Assembly: GCA_904398645.1 (NCBI GenBank) | Contig: CAJFPH010000131.1 | Coordinates: forward strand, 1 to 16,655 | DNA length: 16,655 bases | Source of the DNA: Allobutyricicoccus pentlandensis | Lineage (GTDB): Bacteria > Bacillota > Clostridia > Oscillospirales > QAMX01 | Direction: 5' to 3' | Shown: piece by piece, positions 7,615-15,264 of the stretch | Layout of the letters: each line of letters opens with the position of its first letter | Position numbering within the stretch: the stretch's first letter is position 1 | Program-made: the position numbers and the translations under genes | Notes under the pieces: generated by a model | The model's input: the letters and a program-made list of their open reading frames with translations, nothing else | The model's database searches: none | Told to the model about the DNA's origin: nothing

Positions 7615-8460
7615 TCACGATTTTTCATCCTGTCCCAAGCGCGCGCACGCCCTCCCCGCCGCATAAGAGACGGCACAGCCTGCTATGACGGCAATTATAC
7701 CCGTCCATGCACCGGAAAGGGAGCGGAACAGGTCTGCCGGAATTACCGATACGGTGCTTGCTAAAACGACACCAATAATTGCATGTGAAATTTGCGAATA
7801 CCATCTCCGGTAAAGTGCATTCACAGCACGTGGAAGCAGCAACAGACAGAGTCCAACGCCGGCCGCCAGGGGGAGCAGCACCGGCATGGAAAGTCTTGAA
7901 ATGCCCTCCAGCATCGGTTGATACAGTCCAAAAAAGATCAGCAGCGTTGAAGAACTAAGTCCCGGTACAATAAAGCTAATGCCCCACATCACACCACAGA
8001 AAAGAAAGCCTCCAATGCCGGGCGTTATGGCAACACCGCCATTAGATCGAAGCAATAATAAAACGCCAAGCAATATGAAGAAGCCGGCACCCATAGAAAT
8101 ATAGGAAGACCGTTTTCTCCCCTGCTCTCCGGCATCTTTCCACAGCTCCGGTATCGTGCCGAGAATGAAACCAATAAATACGCAGGTAATCAACTGACTG
8201 TTTTTTTCCATTAACCACCCTGCCAGACCAGACAGGCCGACAAAGCCTAATCCCGCGCCCAATACAAATGCAAAGAGCTTCCATCCGTCTTCTCTCAGCG
8301 TTTTTACGGGATTGGAGAACACGTTAAGCAAAGGTCTGTACATGCCAAACGCCACGCATAACGTACCTCCGCTGATTCCAGGCATAATTGCGCCAAAGCC
8401 GACAACGACACCTTTCAGCACGAGAACGAGATATGGAATGGCATTTTTCTTACCGGTCAT
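7615..8460 (-). CDS. DUF368 membrane protein, undecaprenyl phosphate translocase family
   Basis: A 281-residue polytopic membrane protein with an internal duplication. PGISGGT (27-33, followed by GMYRPLL) is echoed by PGLSSST (166-172, followed by GLYQPML), the hallmark of DUF368. Members of this family (PopT) were shown by others to return undecaprenyl phosphate, the lipid carrier of cell-wall synthesis, across the membrane, and to matter under alkaline conditions in some species. The function here is inferred by family. The ATG at 8460 overlaps the stop of the KtrA-type gene (ATGA) and has GGAGG just upstream. It is the last gene of the potassium operon. Confidence 0.9.
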   Translation of the reverse strand: MTGKKNAIPYLVLVLKGVVVGFGAIMPGISGGTLCVAFGMYRPLLNVFSNPVKTLREDGWKLFAFVLGAGLGFVGLSGLAGWLMEKNSQLITCVFIGFILGTIPELWKDAGEQGRKRSSYISMGAGFFILLGVLLLLRSNGGVAITPGIGGFLFCGVMWGISFIVPGLSSSTLLIFFGLYQPMLEGISRLSMPVLLPLAAGVGLCLLLLPRAVNALYRRWYSQISHAIIGVVLASTVSVIPADLFRSLSGAWTGIIAVIAGCAVSYAAGRACARLGQDEKS

Positions 8461-9137
8461 GCTTCCTCCGCCCACTCGGATAAACTATTTAACCCGGTTT
8501 TATTGCCGGAAACGAACAAAATATCTCCTTTTCTAAATACATAATCGGGCTTAATCGTCTCCATTAAGACACCTCCATTTTCTATTGCAATGATATTGAC
8601 GCCAAACAAACCACGCAGGTCGGCTGCCTGCACCGTTTTTCCAATAATCCTGTCGGGGACCATCTGTTTGGAGATGTCCAGTTGTTCGCTTAACTGAATA
8701 AAGTCCAGCATTCTGGACGTTTCCAGACGATGTGCAAGCCGAACCGCCATATCGCGCTCCGGATACACAACGCCCGCGCCCAATTTTTCCAAGATTTCGC
8801 CGTGTTCCACGCTGGTTGCCTTTGAAATAACAGTCGGGACGCCCAAACTGACCAAATTCAGCGTTGTCAGAATCGAAGTGTCCATTTGCTCTCCAATACA
8901 GACTACCGCCACATCGCAATTTTGAATGCCTGTCTCGGCCAGAGACTTTTTGTCCAGACTTTTCACCACATAGGCATTCTCCGTATATTCCCGAATTTCT
9001 CTGACCTTTTCTTCGTCCCTGTCTAAGACGAGCAGGTCGGCGCCGGAAGCGGCAAGTTCCATTGCCAGGGCATGGCCAAAACGCCCTAATCCGACAATTC
9101 CGTATGTATCTCTGTCTCTTCTATTTCTGTTAAACAT
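8457..9137 (-). CDS. ktrA: KtrA/TrkA-type RCK gating subunit of potassium uptake
   Basis: A 226-residue cytosolic regulatory subunit. The N-terminal RCK domain (about 12-135) carries the nucleotide-binding GLGRFG (16-21) and D39 at the end of the second strand, which selects the adenosine ribose. The C-terminal RCK_C domain (about 150-220) has the GDILFVSG strand. Family members form an octameric ring that gates the KtrB channel in response to ATP/ADP and, through RCK_C, second messengers such as cyclic di-AMP. A single RCK pair and this length indicate the Ktr type rather than the doubled TrkA of enterobacteria. The ATG at 9137 has GGGAGGAAGG upstream. An earlier in-frame ATG at 9161 would overlap the stop of the channel gene but has no comparable ribosome site. 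Confidence 0.93.
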   Translation of the reverse strand: MFNRNRRDRDTYGIVGLGRFGHALAMELAASGADLLVLDRDEEKVREIREYTENAYVVKSLDKKSLAETGIQNCDVAVVCIGEQMDTSILTTLNLVSLGVPTVISKATSVEHGEILEKLGAGVVYPERDMAVRLAHRLETSRMLDFIQLSEQLDISKQMVPDRIIGKTVQAADLRGLFGVNIIAIENGGVLMETIKPDYVFRKGDILFVSGNKTGLNSLSEWAEEA

Positions 9138-9153
9138 TTTCCTTCCTCCCAGA

Positions 9154-10452
9154 TTAACCAATCGCTATATTTCCTTCCGGATAGCTGGTACGCTCGCCTC
9201 TTGTGAAATACCACAGGGACGCGATAGTCAGCGGTCCAAGTCTTCCAATATACATCACTAAAATGGAGAGCAGTTTGCTACCATCAGATAAACCCGTTGT
9301 AATACCGGTGGACAAACCGACCGTTCCAAATGCGCTGGTCACTTCAAACAGCGCATCCATCAGCGAGATGTCGGGTTCCATAATTACCATCAAATAAGTA
9401 CCGGTTATCACAACACACAGCGCGATCAACGTAATAATTGTGGCCTTTCTAAACGCATCCGACGGGATAGCATAGCGAAAGGCCTTCTCCGACTTATTCG
9501 TCGCAGCCGCCTTAATGCCTTGCAGAAGCACAAAAAAAGTGCTGGTTTTTATACCGCCGCCTGTGGACCCGGGAGATGCGCCGATGAACATCAGCGCAGT
9601 CAGGACGAACAGTCCGGCATTTGAGAATTCGCCGAGCGGATATGTAGAGAAACCGGCCGTTCTGGCCGAAACGCTGTGAAAGAAAGCGCCAAGCCAGGTG
9701 ACATTTTCCGTCAATTTAATGAGTATCGCACCGGTCACAATCAAAATTGCGCTCATGGAAAGAACCACTTTTGTGTGCATGGAAAACTTTTTCCAATGAA
9801 AGCGTTTGGTGACTATTTCACGAATTACGAGAAAACCAATTCCACCAAAGATAATCAGGCCGCAGGTCACCAGATTTAGCAGAATATTATCCTGATAAGG
9901 TATCAGGTTCTGCAAATTGCCGAGAATATCAAACCCGGAGTTATTGAACGCGGCAACCGAATGAAACAGGCTGATTCCAATTGCACGAAGCGGCGGATAA
10001 TCCTGAATAAATACGAGAAAACTCAGAAGCGCGCCGGCCAGTTCAAATGCCAGTGTTGTCAAAAAAACGCTTTTTAGAAAACGGACAATTCCCTTTCCCG
10101 AGTCTAGGTTCATTGCCTCGCGAATAATGTACCGCCCTTTCAGATTTACCTTTCTGCCCATTGCCAATATGATTCCCGCGCCAACCGTGGTTACGCCCAG
10201 ACCACCGATCTGTATCAACGCAGCAAGGAAAAACTGTCCCAGCGGAGTAAACGTATCGCCGGCGTCAATCGCAATCAATCCGGTGACGCAAACAGCGCTG
10301 GTGGAAGTATAAAGAGCGTCAATATAACGTACCGTAACGCCGTCTTGAATGCTGCACGGCAGGCTGAGCAGTACCGAACCGAGCAGAATTACAAATGCAA
10401 AGCCCAGGGCGATAATCCGTCCGGGGGACTGTTTTTTGATTAGTTTAATCAT
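9154..10452 (-). CDS. ktrB: KtrB/TrkH-family potassium channel subunit
   Basis: A 432-residue membrane protein of the superfamily of K+ transporters, made of four membrane-pore-membrane units. The four selectivity-filter loops are visible: CVTGL (55-59), NNSGFD (170-175), RTAGFST (264-270) and GTVGLSTG (376-383), each with the invariant glycine. GASPGSTGGGIKTST (291-305) is the intramembrane gating loop typical of KtrB/TrkH. It imports K+ (Na+-coupled in several Ktr systems) and is gated by the adjacent RCK protein. The ATG at 10452 has GAAGGTGAAG upstream. The gene starts 41 bp after the response regulator stop and ends 16 bp before the KtrA-type ATG, so it is co-transcribed. Confidence 0.94.
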   Translation of the reverse strand: MIKLIKKQSPGRIIALGFAFVILLGSVLLSLPCSIQDGVTVRYIDALYTSTSAVCVTGLIAIDAGDTFTPLGQFFLAALIQIGGLGVTTVGAGIILAMGRKVNLKGRYIIREAMNLDSGKGIVRFLKSVFLTTLAFELAGALLSFLVFIQDYPPLRAIGISLFHSVAAFNNSGFDILGNLQNLIPYQDNILLNLVTCGLIIFGGIGFLVIREIVTKRFHWKKFSMHTKVVLSMSAILIVTGAILIKLTENVTWLGAFFHSVSARTAGFSTYPLGEFSNAGLFVLTALMFIGASPGSTGGGIKTSTFFVLLQGIKAAATNKSEKAFRYAIPSDAFRKATIITLIALCVVITGTYLMVIMEPDISLMDALFEVTSAFGTVGLSTGITTGLSDGSKLLSILVMYIGRLGPLTIASLWYFTRGERTSYPEGNIAIG

Positions 10453-10493
10453 GCTTCACCTTCTATGTGAAAATATCAAACAGAATACGAATC

Positions 10494-11231
10494 TCAGGAT
10501 TCTCGAGACATCGGGTCCTGTTCCGCATCCTCGTCAATCATCCGATAGCCTACGCCGAGCTCATTGAGAATGTATGGGTTGTCTCCTGGACGGCTTCCAA
10601 ACTTCTTGCGAATGTTCGCCATATTAACCTGAAGCTTTTTCGTGCTTCCGTCATCTGCACCGCCCCATATGGCGCGGGCAATTGCCGCATAGGTCATTAC
10701 GCGCCCTGAATATTCCGATAAAAAGGCAACGATGTTATACTCCGTCTGCGTCAGCTTGATTTCCTGACCATTGATAAAAACCAGCCGCCGGTCATAATCA
10801 ATTACAAGCCCCCGTGCCGTAAACTTTCCTCCAGGCAATGCCCCAGCCGCCGCGCCATGCCGGCCGGACCGCAAAGCAGCCCTGACACGCGCCAGCAGTT
10901 CCCCTGTTCCGAAGGGCTTGGTAACATAATCATTGGCGCCATAGTCCAAGGCTTCTATCTTGTCCCGTTCTGCGGTTCTTGCCGAAAGTACAATAATCGG
11001 CGTGAGATATTCCGTTCGAACCGTTTGAATAAAGGCAAGGCCGTCCCGATCCGGGAGGCCCAGGTCTAATATGACAAGGTCAGGGTTATACGACAAAAAC
11101 AGAGCTTCTCCCATATCACAGGTTCCTGCCGTCAAAACCTGATAGCCGTTTGTATTCAATAACGTGTACACAAAGCTGCAAATATTGACGTCGTCTTCCA
11201 CCACCAGTATTTTATATTTGTTGTTACTCAT
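10494..11231 (-). CDS. kdpE: KdpE-like OmpR-family response regulator
   Basis: A 245-residue DNA-binding regulator. The receiver domain (about 6-120) has the acidic pocket D13/D14, the phospho-acceptor D56 (VILDLGLPD), S83 and K105 (KPF). The winged-helix domain (about 138-232) ends in the GVGYRM wing typical of OmpR/PhoB members. The overall pattern, with an adjacent DUF4118-bearing kinase, fits KdpE. Its start overlaps the kinase stop by 8 bp, so production is coupled. In the known Kdp systems it activates the KdpFABC pump. No kdpFABC genes are in this window, and the nearest downstream target is the Ktr channel. Confidence 0.92.
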   Translation of the reverse strand: MSNNKYKILVVEDDVNICSFVYTLLNTNGYQVLTAGTCDMGEALFLSYNPDLVILDLGLPDRDGLAFIQTVRTEYLTPIIVLSARTAERDKIEALDYGANDYVTKPFGTGELLARVRAALRSGRHGAAAGALPGGKFTARGLVIDYDRRLVFINGQEIKLTQTEYNIVAFLSEYSGRVMTYAAIARAIWGGADDGSTKKLQVNMANIRKKFGSRPGDNPYILNELGVGYRMIDEDAEQDPMSRES

Positions 11232-12282
11232 GGTCTGTGTCCTCCACTTTTAAGGAAAAGCGAAATGTTGTTCCGACATTCACTTTACTTTCCGCCTGAA
11301 TATCTCCGCCATGTGCCTTAACAATCGTAGCGCATACCGACAGCCCGATTCCCATGCTGTGCCTGCTGCTGTCCGCCACGGACACTTCTCTTTGCAAATT
11401 ACCGGAAAAGAGCGTGTCCAGTTTTTCCCTCGGTATACCGCAGCCATCATCAACCACCTCAAAGATCGCCTTATCGCCAAGGGTAAACACTCGAAGTATC
11501 AGCTTTGTCATACCCTTTGCATGGTAAACCGCGTTCTCAAGTAAATTAATGATAACCTGCTCAATTAAAATGGAGTCCATCGGTATCATGATAAACGATT
11601 CCGGAATATCCACCTCTACGGCCTGTTCGGGGTGATACTTTCGAAACTTTACAAGGACCGTATCAATCAGTTCCTCCAAAACGGTGGGCGTTTTTGTAAT
11701 GGACACCTTTCCGCTGTCTATCCGTGTGACAGACAACAGGTTCTCTACCATACGGTTCAGCCACACCGCATCCCCGCAGACCTCCGAAAGGAGCTTCAGC
11801 TGCTGTTCCTTATCCAGAGAATCATAGTTTTCCATAATTGTCGAGCAAGATCCATAAATTGAGGTAAGCGGTGTTCGAAGGTCATGCGAAACTGCGCGAA
11901 GCAAGTTAGCACGCACCTTTTCATTTTCGTTTTCAGCGCGCATCCTGCCCTGCTTTTTGAGGTTGGTTGTCAGCGTACTTGTCATGACTGCAACAAACAA
12001 CATGACCACTCCGGAAAACAGATTTTCCGGCAGTGAAAAACTGAACTCAAAGTATGGAAAGGTAAAGGCAAAATTGACCGCGAGCACACTGAAAAAGGAT
12101 GCGGCAATGCCGAAGGTATAGCCGTGCGTCACCAGTGAGACCAGAAATACCGCCATGACGAAAACCACTGGGGCAATTGCCTCCGTCGGGAAAAACCGTT
12201 GCATCAAAACCACCGTTATAAAAGACACGCCTAATATTAATACAACAAGCAGGCCGTCCTTTATGGTATTTCGTACTCTCAT
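11224..12282 (-). CDS. KdpD-like sensor histidine kinase lacking the N-terminal KdpD sensor domain
   Basis: A 352-residue membrane kinase. Four closely packed membrane segments (about residues 10-28, 34-53, 56-76 and 86-106) form a DUF4118-type domain. Next come HisKA with the phospho-acceptor H133 in AVSHDLRTPLT and the HATPase domain: N-box INLLENA (245-251), G1 DDGCGIP (278-284) and G2 MGIGLSVC (310-317). Canonical KdpD is around 900 residues with N-terminal KdpD and universal-stress domains; those are absent here, and the start is not a truncation because GGGAGGGGAAG lies directly upstream of the ATG and a promoter precedes it. It presumably senses low K+ or turgor through its membrane part and phosphorylates the overlapping response regulator. 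Confidence 0.92.
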   Translation of the reverse strand: MRVRNTIKDGLLVVLILGVSFITVVLMQRFFPTEAIAPVVFVMAVFLVSLVTHGYTFGIAASFFSVLAVNFAFTFPYFEFSFSLPENLFSGVVMLFVAVMTSTLTTNLKKQGRMRAENENEKVRANLLRAVSHDLRTPLTSIYGSCSTIMENYDSLDKEQQLKLLSEVCGDAVWLNRMVENLLSVTRIDSGKVSITKTPTVLEELIDTVLVKFRKYHPEQAVEVDIPESFIMIPMDSILIEQVIINLLENAVYHAKGMTKLILRVFTLGDKAIFEVVDDGCGIPREKLDTLFSGNLQREVSVADSSRHSMGIGLSVCATIVKAHGGDIQAESKVNVGTTFRFSLKVEDTDHE

Positions 12283-12306
12283 ACTTCCCCTCCCTCAGCA
12301 GGAGAC

Positions 12307-12315
12307 ATTATACCA
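12307..12315 (-). promoter_or_regulatory. Extended -10 promoter of the potassium operon
   Basis: On the minus strand TGG precedes a perfect TATAAT, an extended -10 motif, 25 bp upstream of the kinase ATG. At a 17-nt spacing the -35 hexamer reads CCGTAT, a poor match. Weak -35 plus extended -10 is typical of promoters that need an activator. Confidence 0.65.
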
Positions 12316-12333
12316 TGCCGGTGTTTAAGATAC

Positions 12334-12348
12334 GGTAAAGATTTTACC
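12334..12348. promoter_or_regulatory. Candidate operator: GGTAAA-N3-TTTACC inverted repeat
   Basis: A perfect 6-bp inverted repeat with a 3-bp centre, ending 21 bp upstream of the -10 box of the potassium operon, so it covers the -35 region. The position suits an activator such as the operon's own KdpE-like regulator. The half site TTTACC resembles the TTTACA of the E. coli KdpE site as I recall it. Binding is inference. Confidence 0.45.
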
Positions 12349-12354
12349 CACTTT

Positions 12355-12380
12355 AAAAAGAGCCTATCATGCCATGATAG
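12355..12380 (-). terminator. Terminator of the HAD phosphatase gene
   Basis: On the minus strand a perfect 17-nt inverted repeat (CTATCATG, one base, CATGATAG; 12364-12380) is followed by GCTC and TTTTT (12359-12355). It lies about 70 bp past the stop of the minus-strand HAD gene and before the promoter of the potassium operon. The stem is AT-rich and short, so it could instead be an operator. Confidence 0.55.
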
Positions 12381-12448
12381 CATTCGGCCCATCGCGCTTT
12401 ACCACAGATAATGCCATGTTATTGTAGCCGGCAGGCCTTTCCGTGCAA

Positions 12449-13141
12449 CTACAGTGACACAAGGACTTCCGGAATCTGCGCAAGCGTTTTACAAACACGA
12501 TCCGCACGGCACGGCACATCTTTATGGACCAGAATCGTCCGCATACCGGCCGTTCTCCCGCCGTCTATGTCTGCAGCAGGGTTGTCTCCAATCATGACAT
12601 AGCGCTCCGCTTCCCCAGCCAATTTCTTCGCATATTCAAAAATTTCAGGCCGGGGCTTTTCATAGCCTATGCATGCGGACACGGCAAAGCCGTCTACATA
12701 CGCCGAAATACCCAGCGCATGGGCAAGCTCTTCCAGATCTGGAAAATTGTTTGAAAGAATATAACTTGCATACCCCATTATACGGCAACGGGACAGCGTG
12801 TCAAGCGCGTCCGGATACAGCCGGTAATTTCCGGGGTCTGTCAGGCACGGGCGTACGCCACGCGACGCCATACGCGCAGCCTCTTCCCCTATGCCCAGTT
12901 CCTGATACATCATGAAAAAACGACGCTCCATGCACCGCCACCATCCGGCATCTTTTGCCGCAACGTGATCTTTGTCCGGGCTATCCCATGGAAAAATACA
13001 CGCCGTATAGCGCCGAATGTCGGCAAGTGTCACGTCACAATCCGGCACAGTATCCAAGAGAAGACGGTAAAGCGTATTGCTCCAGATATGCGGTGCCTCG
13101 GCCAGCGTACCATCAAAATCCCAAAAAAGAACGGTTCTCAT
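12449..13141 (-). CDS. HAD-family hydrolase (phosphoglycolate phosphatase-like)
   Basis: A 230-residue cytosolic hydrolase with all HAD motifs: DFDGT with nucleophile D8 and acid D10, motif II S130 in YILSNN, motif III K162 in GYEKPRPEIF, and motif IV GDNPAADID with D186 and D191. An alpha-helical cap between residues about 15 and 100 gives the subclass I layout of phosphoglycolate-phosphatase and nucleotidase-like enzymes. The substrate is not predictable. Two adjacent ATGs exist (13144 and 13141). The second is chosen because GGGGG is only 2 nt from the first but 5 nt from the second. It is transcribed alone, divergent from the YabE-like gene. Confidence 0.88.
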   Translation of the reverse strand: MRTVLFWDFDGTLAEAPHIWSNTLYRLLLDTVPDCDVTLADIRRYTACIFPWDSPDKDHVAAKDAGWWRCMERRFFMMYQELGIGEEAARMASRGVRPCLTDPGNYRLYPDALDTLSRCRIMGYASYILSNNFPDLEELAHALGISAYVDGFAVSACIGYEKPRPEIFEYAKKLAGEAERYVMIGDNPAADIDGGRTAGMRTILVHKDVPCRADRVCKTLAQIPEVLVSL

Positions 13142-13266
13142 CATTTCCCCCGTATTCTGTAAAATAGGAAAAAGCCTGGTGCTCTTCCCATCAGATCATC
13201 TTAAATGGTAACTTTCATGACTTCATATTTTACAATGATCATATCATATCTATGGATTCTCCTCAA

Positions 13267-13286
13267 GGCAATTTCATGAATTTGCC
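13267..13286. promoter_or_regulatory. Candidate operator: 20-nt near-perfect palindrome
   Basis: GGCAA and TTGCC flank TTTCATGAAT; the whole 20 nt is palindromic except for one mismatched pair. It lies in the 257-bp divergent region between the HAD gene and the YabE-like gene, about 50 bp upstream of the latter's -35 box, and no T-run follows on either strand. It fits a regulator site better than a terminator. Confidence 0.35.
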
Positions 13287-13338
13287 GGGGCTTTATATCT
13301 CAATATTTTCCTTACACCGGGCGCAATTTTGAACAGAC

Positions 13339-13367
13339 TTGCGAAATTACTCGTGCTATGGTATAAT
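13339..13367 (+). promoter_or_regulatory. Promoter of the yabE-rsmA transcript
   Basis: TTGCGA (13339-13344), a 17-nt spacer and a perfect TATAAT (13362-13367) preceded by TGG, an extended -10. Transcription would start near 13374, making an ATG at 13381 almost leaderless and favouring the ATG at 13399, which has a ribosome site. Confidence 0.75.
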
Positions 13368-13398
13368 ATTGTGAATTTATATGGTAGTTGGAGATTCT

Positions 13399-14403
13399 AT
13401 GGAACACAGCAGGTTACAGGCCCACACTCTTTCCTTTGACACCAAACGGATGACGCAGGTCATTGGGCTTATGACAGCATCTTTAGCGTGCCTTGCCGCC
13501 GCGCTGGTTTATAGTCACCCGATTCCAGAGGACACCGCGCTGAAAATCACTTCCATTCAGCAGCTCCTGGGCGGCGACGCGCGCGAAGATTCCTTCGCAG
13601 TTATGGATCTTGACGTTTCTGCGACAGAACTTACCGTTCATGATAACGGGCAGGAATATACAATTTATGTATCTTCAGGTACCGTTGCAGATGCGTTGGA
13701 AACAGTTGGAATTGAGCTTGGCGAGTTCGACGAACTCAGCGTCGATCACAATGCACAGATCAGCTCCGGAATGAATATTTACATCACGCGCGTCACCGTT
13801 GAGGAAGAATATGAGTATGAATCTATCCCTTATGAAACCGTAATGCAGGCAAGTTCCTCTTTGATTGACGGCAGTGAAGTGGTCATCCAAAAAGGGGTAA
13901 ACGGCGTCAGGCGGTATACCTATGATATTATTTATAAAAACGGCGTAAAGACAAATCGTGTGCTGGCGGCAACGTCTGTGTATGAGAAGCCGGTAAATGA
14001 AATTGTTGCCTATGGGACGTCTACTTCCATTCCTCCCTCGTCATCGTTCACCGTATCAACAACAAGCCAGCTTTTGACGTTGGAAGATGGTACGCAAATT
14101 CCCTATGAGAGTTACATCGATGTCGTTGCAACCGCCTATACCACGGAAGGTGCGGATTTCAACATCACAAAGTCCGGAGCCGTTGCACAATACGGTATTA
14201 TTGCAGTGGATCCCAAGGTCATCCCACTTGGCACCAAGATGTATGTCGTCGCGGCAGACGGTACTTGGGTATACGGTTATGCCGTAGCAGGCGATACCGG
14301 CGGGTTTATCAAGGGATACCGCATCGATCTGTTCTATGATACAACTGCAGAGTGCATCACATTTGGGCGGCAAAAGGCCCGCGTCTATATTTTAGCTTCA
14401 TGA
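13399..14403 (+). CDS. yabE: YabE-like G5 and 3D domain cell-wall protein
   Basis: A 334-residue exported protein. A membrane helix or uncleaved signal (about 19-38) precedes a DUF348 domain (about 75-117, ending VADALETVGIEL), a G5 domain (about 130-205) and a C-terminal 3D domain (about 240-333). The three aspartates that name the 3D domain are D271 (VDPKVIPLG), D299 (GDTGG) and D310 (IDLF). The 3D domain is a double-psi barrel related to lytic transglycosylase MltA, so the protein probably cleaves or remodels peptidoglycan. Bacillus subtilis carries yabE, rnmV and ksgA in this order; here rnmV is absent and yabE runs straight into rsmA with a 4-bp overlap. ATG 13399 has TTGGAG 5 nt upstream. 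Confidence 0.88.
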   Translation: MEHSRLQAHTLSFDTKRMTQVIGLMTASLACLAAALVYSHPIPEDTALKITSIQQLLGGDAREDSFAVMDLDVSATELTVHDNGQEYTIYVSSGTVADALETVGIELGEFDELSVDHNAQISSGMNIYITRVTVEEEYEYESIPYETVMQASSSLIDGSEVVIQKGVNGVRRYTYDIIYKNGVKTNRVLAATSVYEKPVNEIVAYGTSTSIPPSSSFTVSTTSQLLTLEDGTQIPYESYIDVVATAYTTEGADFNITKSGAVAQYGIIAVDPKVIPLGTKMYVVAADGTWVYGYAVAGDTGGFIKGYRIDLFYDTTAECITFGRQKARVYILAS

Positions 14404-15248
14404 TGGATTTAACGTCGCCCGCCGTGGTGCGGGACCTGATCCGGCGATACGGTTTTTCGTTTACCAAGTCGCTTGGCCAGAATTTTATTGTTTCCCGCAA
14501 AGCCCTGGATCGAATGCTTGACAACGCCGGTATCAGCCAGGACACCGGCGTTTTGGAGATCGGTCCCGGGATAGGTACGTTGACGCGCGAGCTCTCCGCG
14601 CGCGCCGCGCGTGTTGCGGCGGTGGAAATCGATCGCGCGCTTCTGCCGGTTCTGTCGGAAACACTCGCAGATTGTGAAAATGTCCAGGTATACTGTGAAG
14701 ACGCATTGAAGCTGGATCTTCCCACCTTCTGTCGGGATGCATTGCCGTGTCAACGTCTCGCAGCCTGTGCAAATCTTCCCTATTATATCACAACGCCGGC
14801 TGTTACCATGCTGCTGGAGTCAAAGCTCTTTTCTCATATCACATTACTCTTACAGCGTGAGGCTGCACAACGGCTCTGTGCGCTTCCCGGAGAAAACGAT
14901 TATTGTGCTGCGTCGGCAATCGTACGTTATTATGCAGAGCCAAAGGTTTTATTCCGCGTTTCCGCAGATTGTTTTTTTCCGCGTCCCAAAGTTGCCTCGG
15001 CAGTCTTGTCGCTTGCGCCGGTCAATCGTGGACTTTCCCGGGAAGCTGAGCAGATGTTTTTCGATGTCGTGCGGGCGGCGTTTGCGCAGCGGCGTAAAAC
15101 GCTGCAAAATGCATTGACGTCTGCTGCGCTCTGTGACCGTGACCGCGCGCTGGCATGCATCAGTTCCTGCGGCTTCCGCGAAGACGTTCGCGGGGAAATG
15201 CTCGGCACGGAAGATTTTATTCGTCTTTCTAAAGAACTTCTGAATTGA
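14400..15248 (+). CDS. rsmA: 16S rRNA (adenine1518/1519-N6)-dimethyltransferase
   Basis: RsmA (KsgA), 282 residues, dimethylates two adjacent adenosines in the 3' terminal helix 45 of 16S rRNA during late 30S assembly, using S-adenosylmethionine. Visible signatures are SLGQNF (24-29), the SAM-binding EIGPGIGTLT (53-62), the acidic VEID (75-78), and the catalytic NLPYYIT (125-131). The C-terminal region carries FFPRPKVASAV and the AFAQRRKTLQNAL helix typical of the family. Length is normal. The start overlaps the YabE-like stop (ATGA). Two ATGs lie in tandem (14400, 14403) and no strong ribosome site is seen, so translation probably depends on ribosomes finishing yabE. Confidence 0.96.
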   Translation: MMDLTSPAVVRDLIRRYGFSFTKSLGQNFIVSRKALDRMLDNAGISQDTGVLEIGPGIGTLTRELSARAARVAAVEIDRALLPVLSETLADCENVQVYCEDALKLDLPTFCRDALPCQRLAACANLPYYITTPAVTMLLESKLFSHITLLLQREAAQRLCALPGENDYCAASAIVRYYAEPKVLFRVSADCFFPRPKVASAVLSLAPVNRGLSREAEQMFFDVVRAAFAQRRKTLQNALTSAALCDRDRALACISSCGFREDVRGEMLGTEDFIRLSKELLN

Positions 15249-15264
15249 ATGGAGTGTGCCCGTT

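Noticed and set aside
14737..15117. 126-aa plus-strand frame inside rsmA
   Set aside because: Out of frame with rsmA, basic low-information sequence without motifs.
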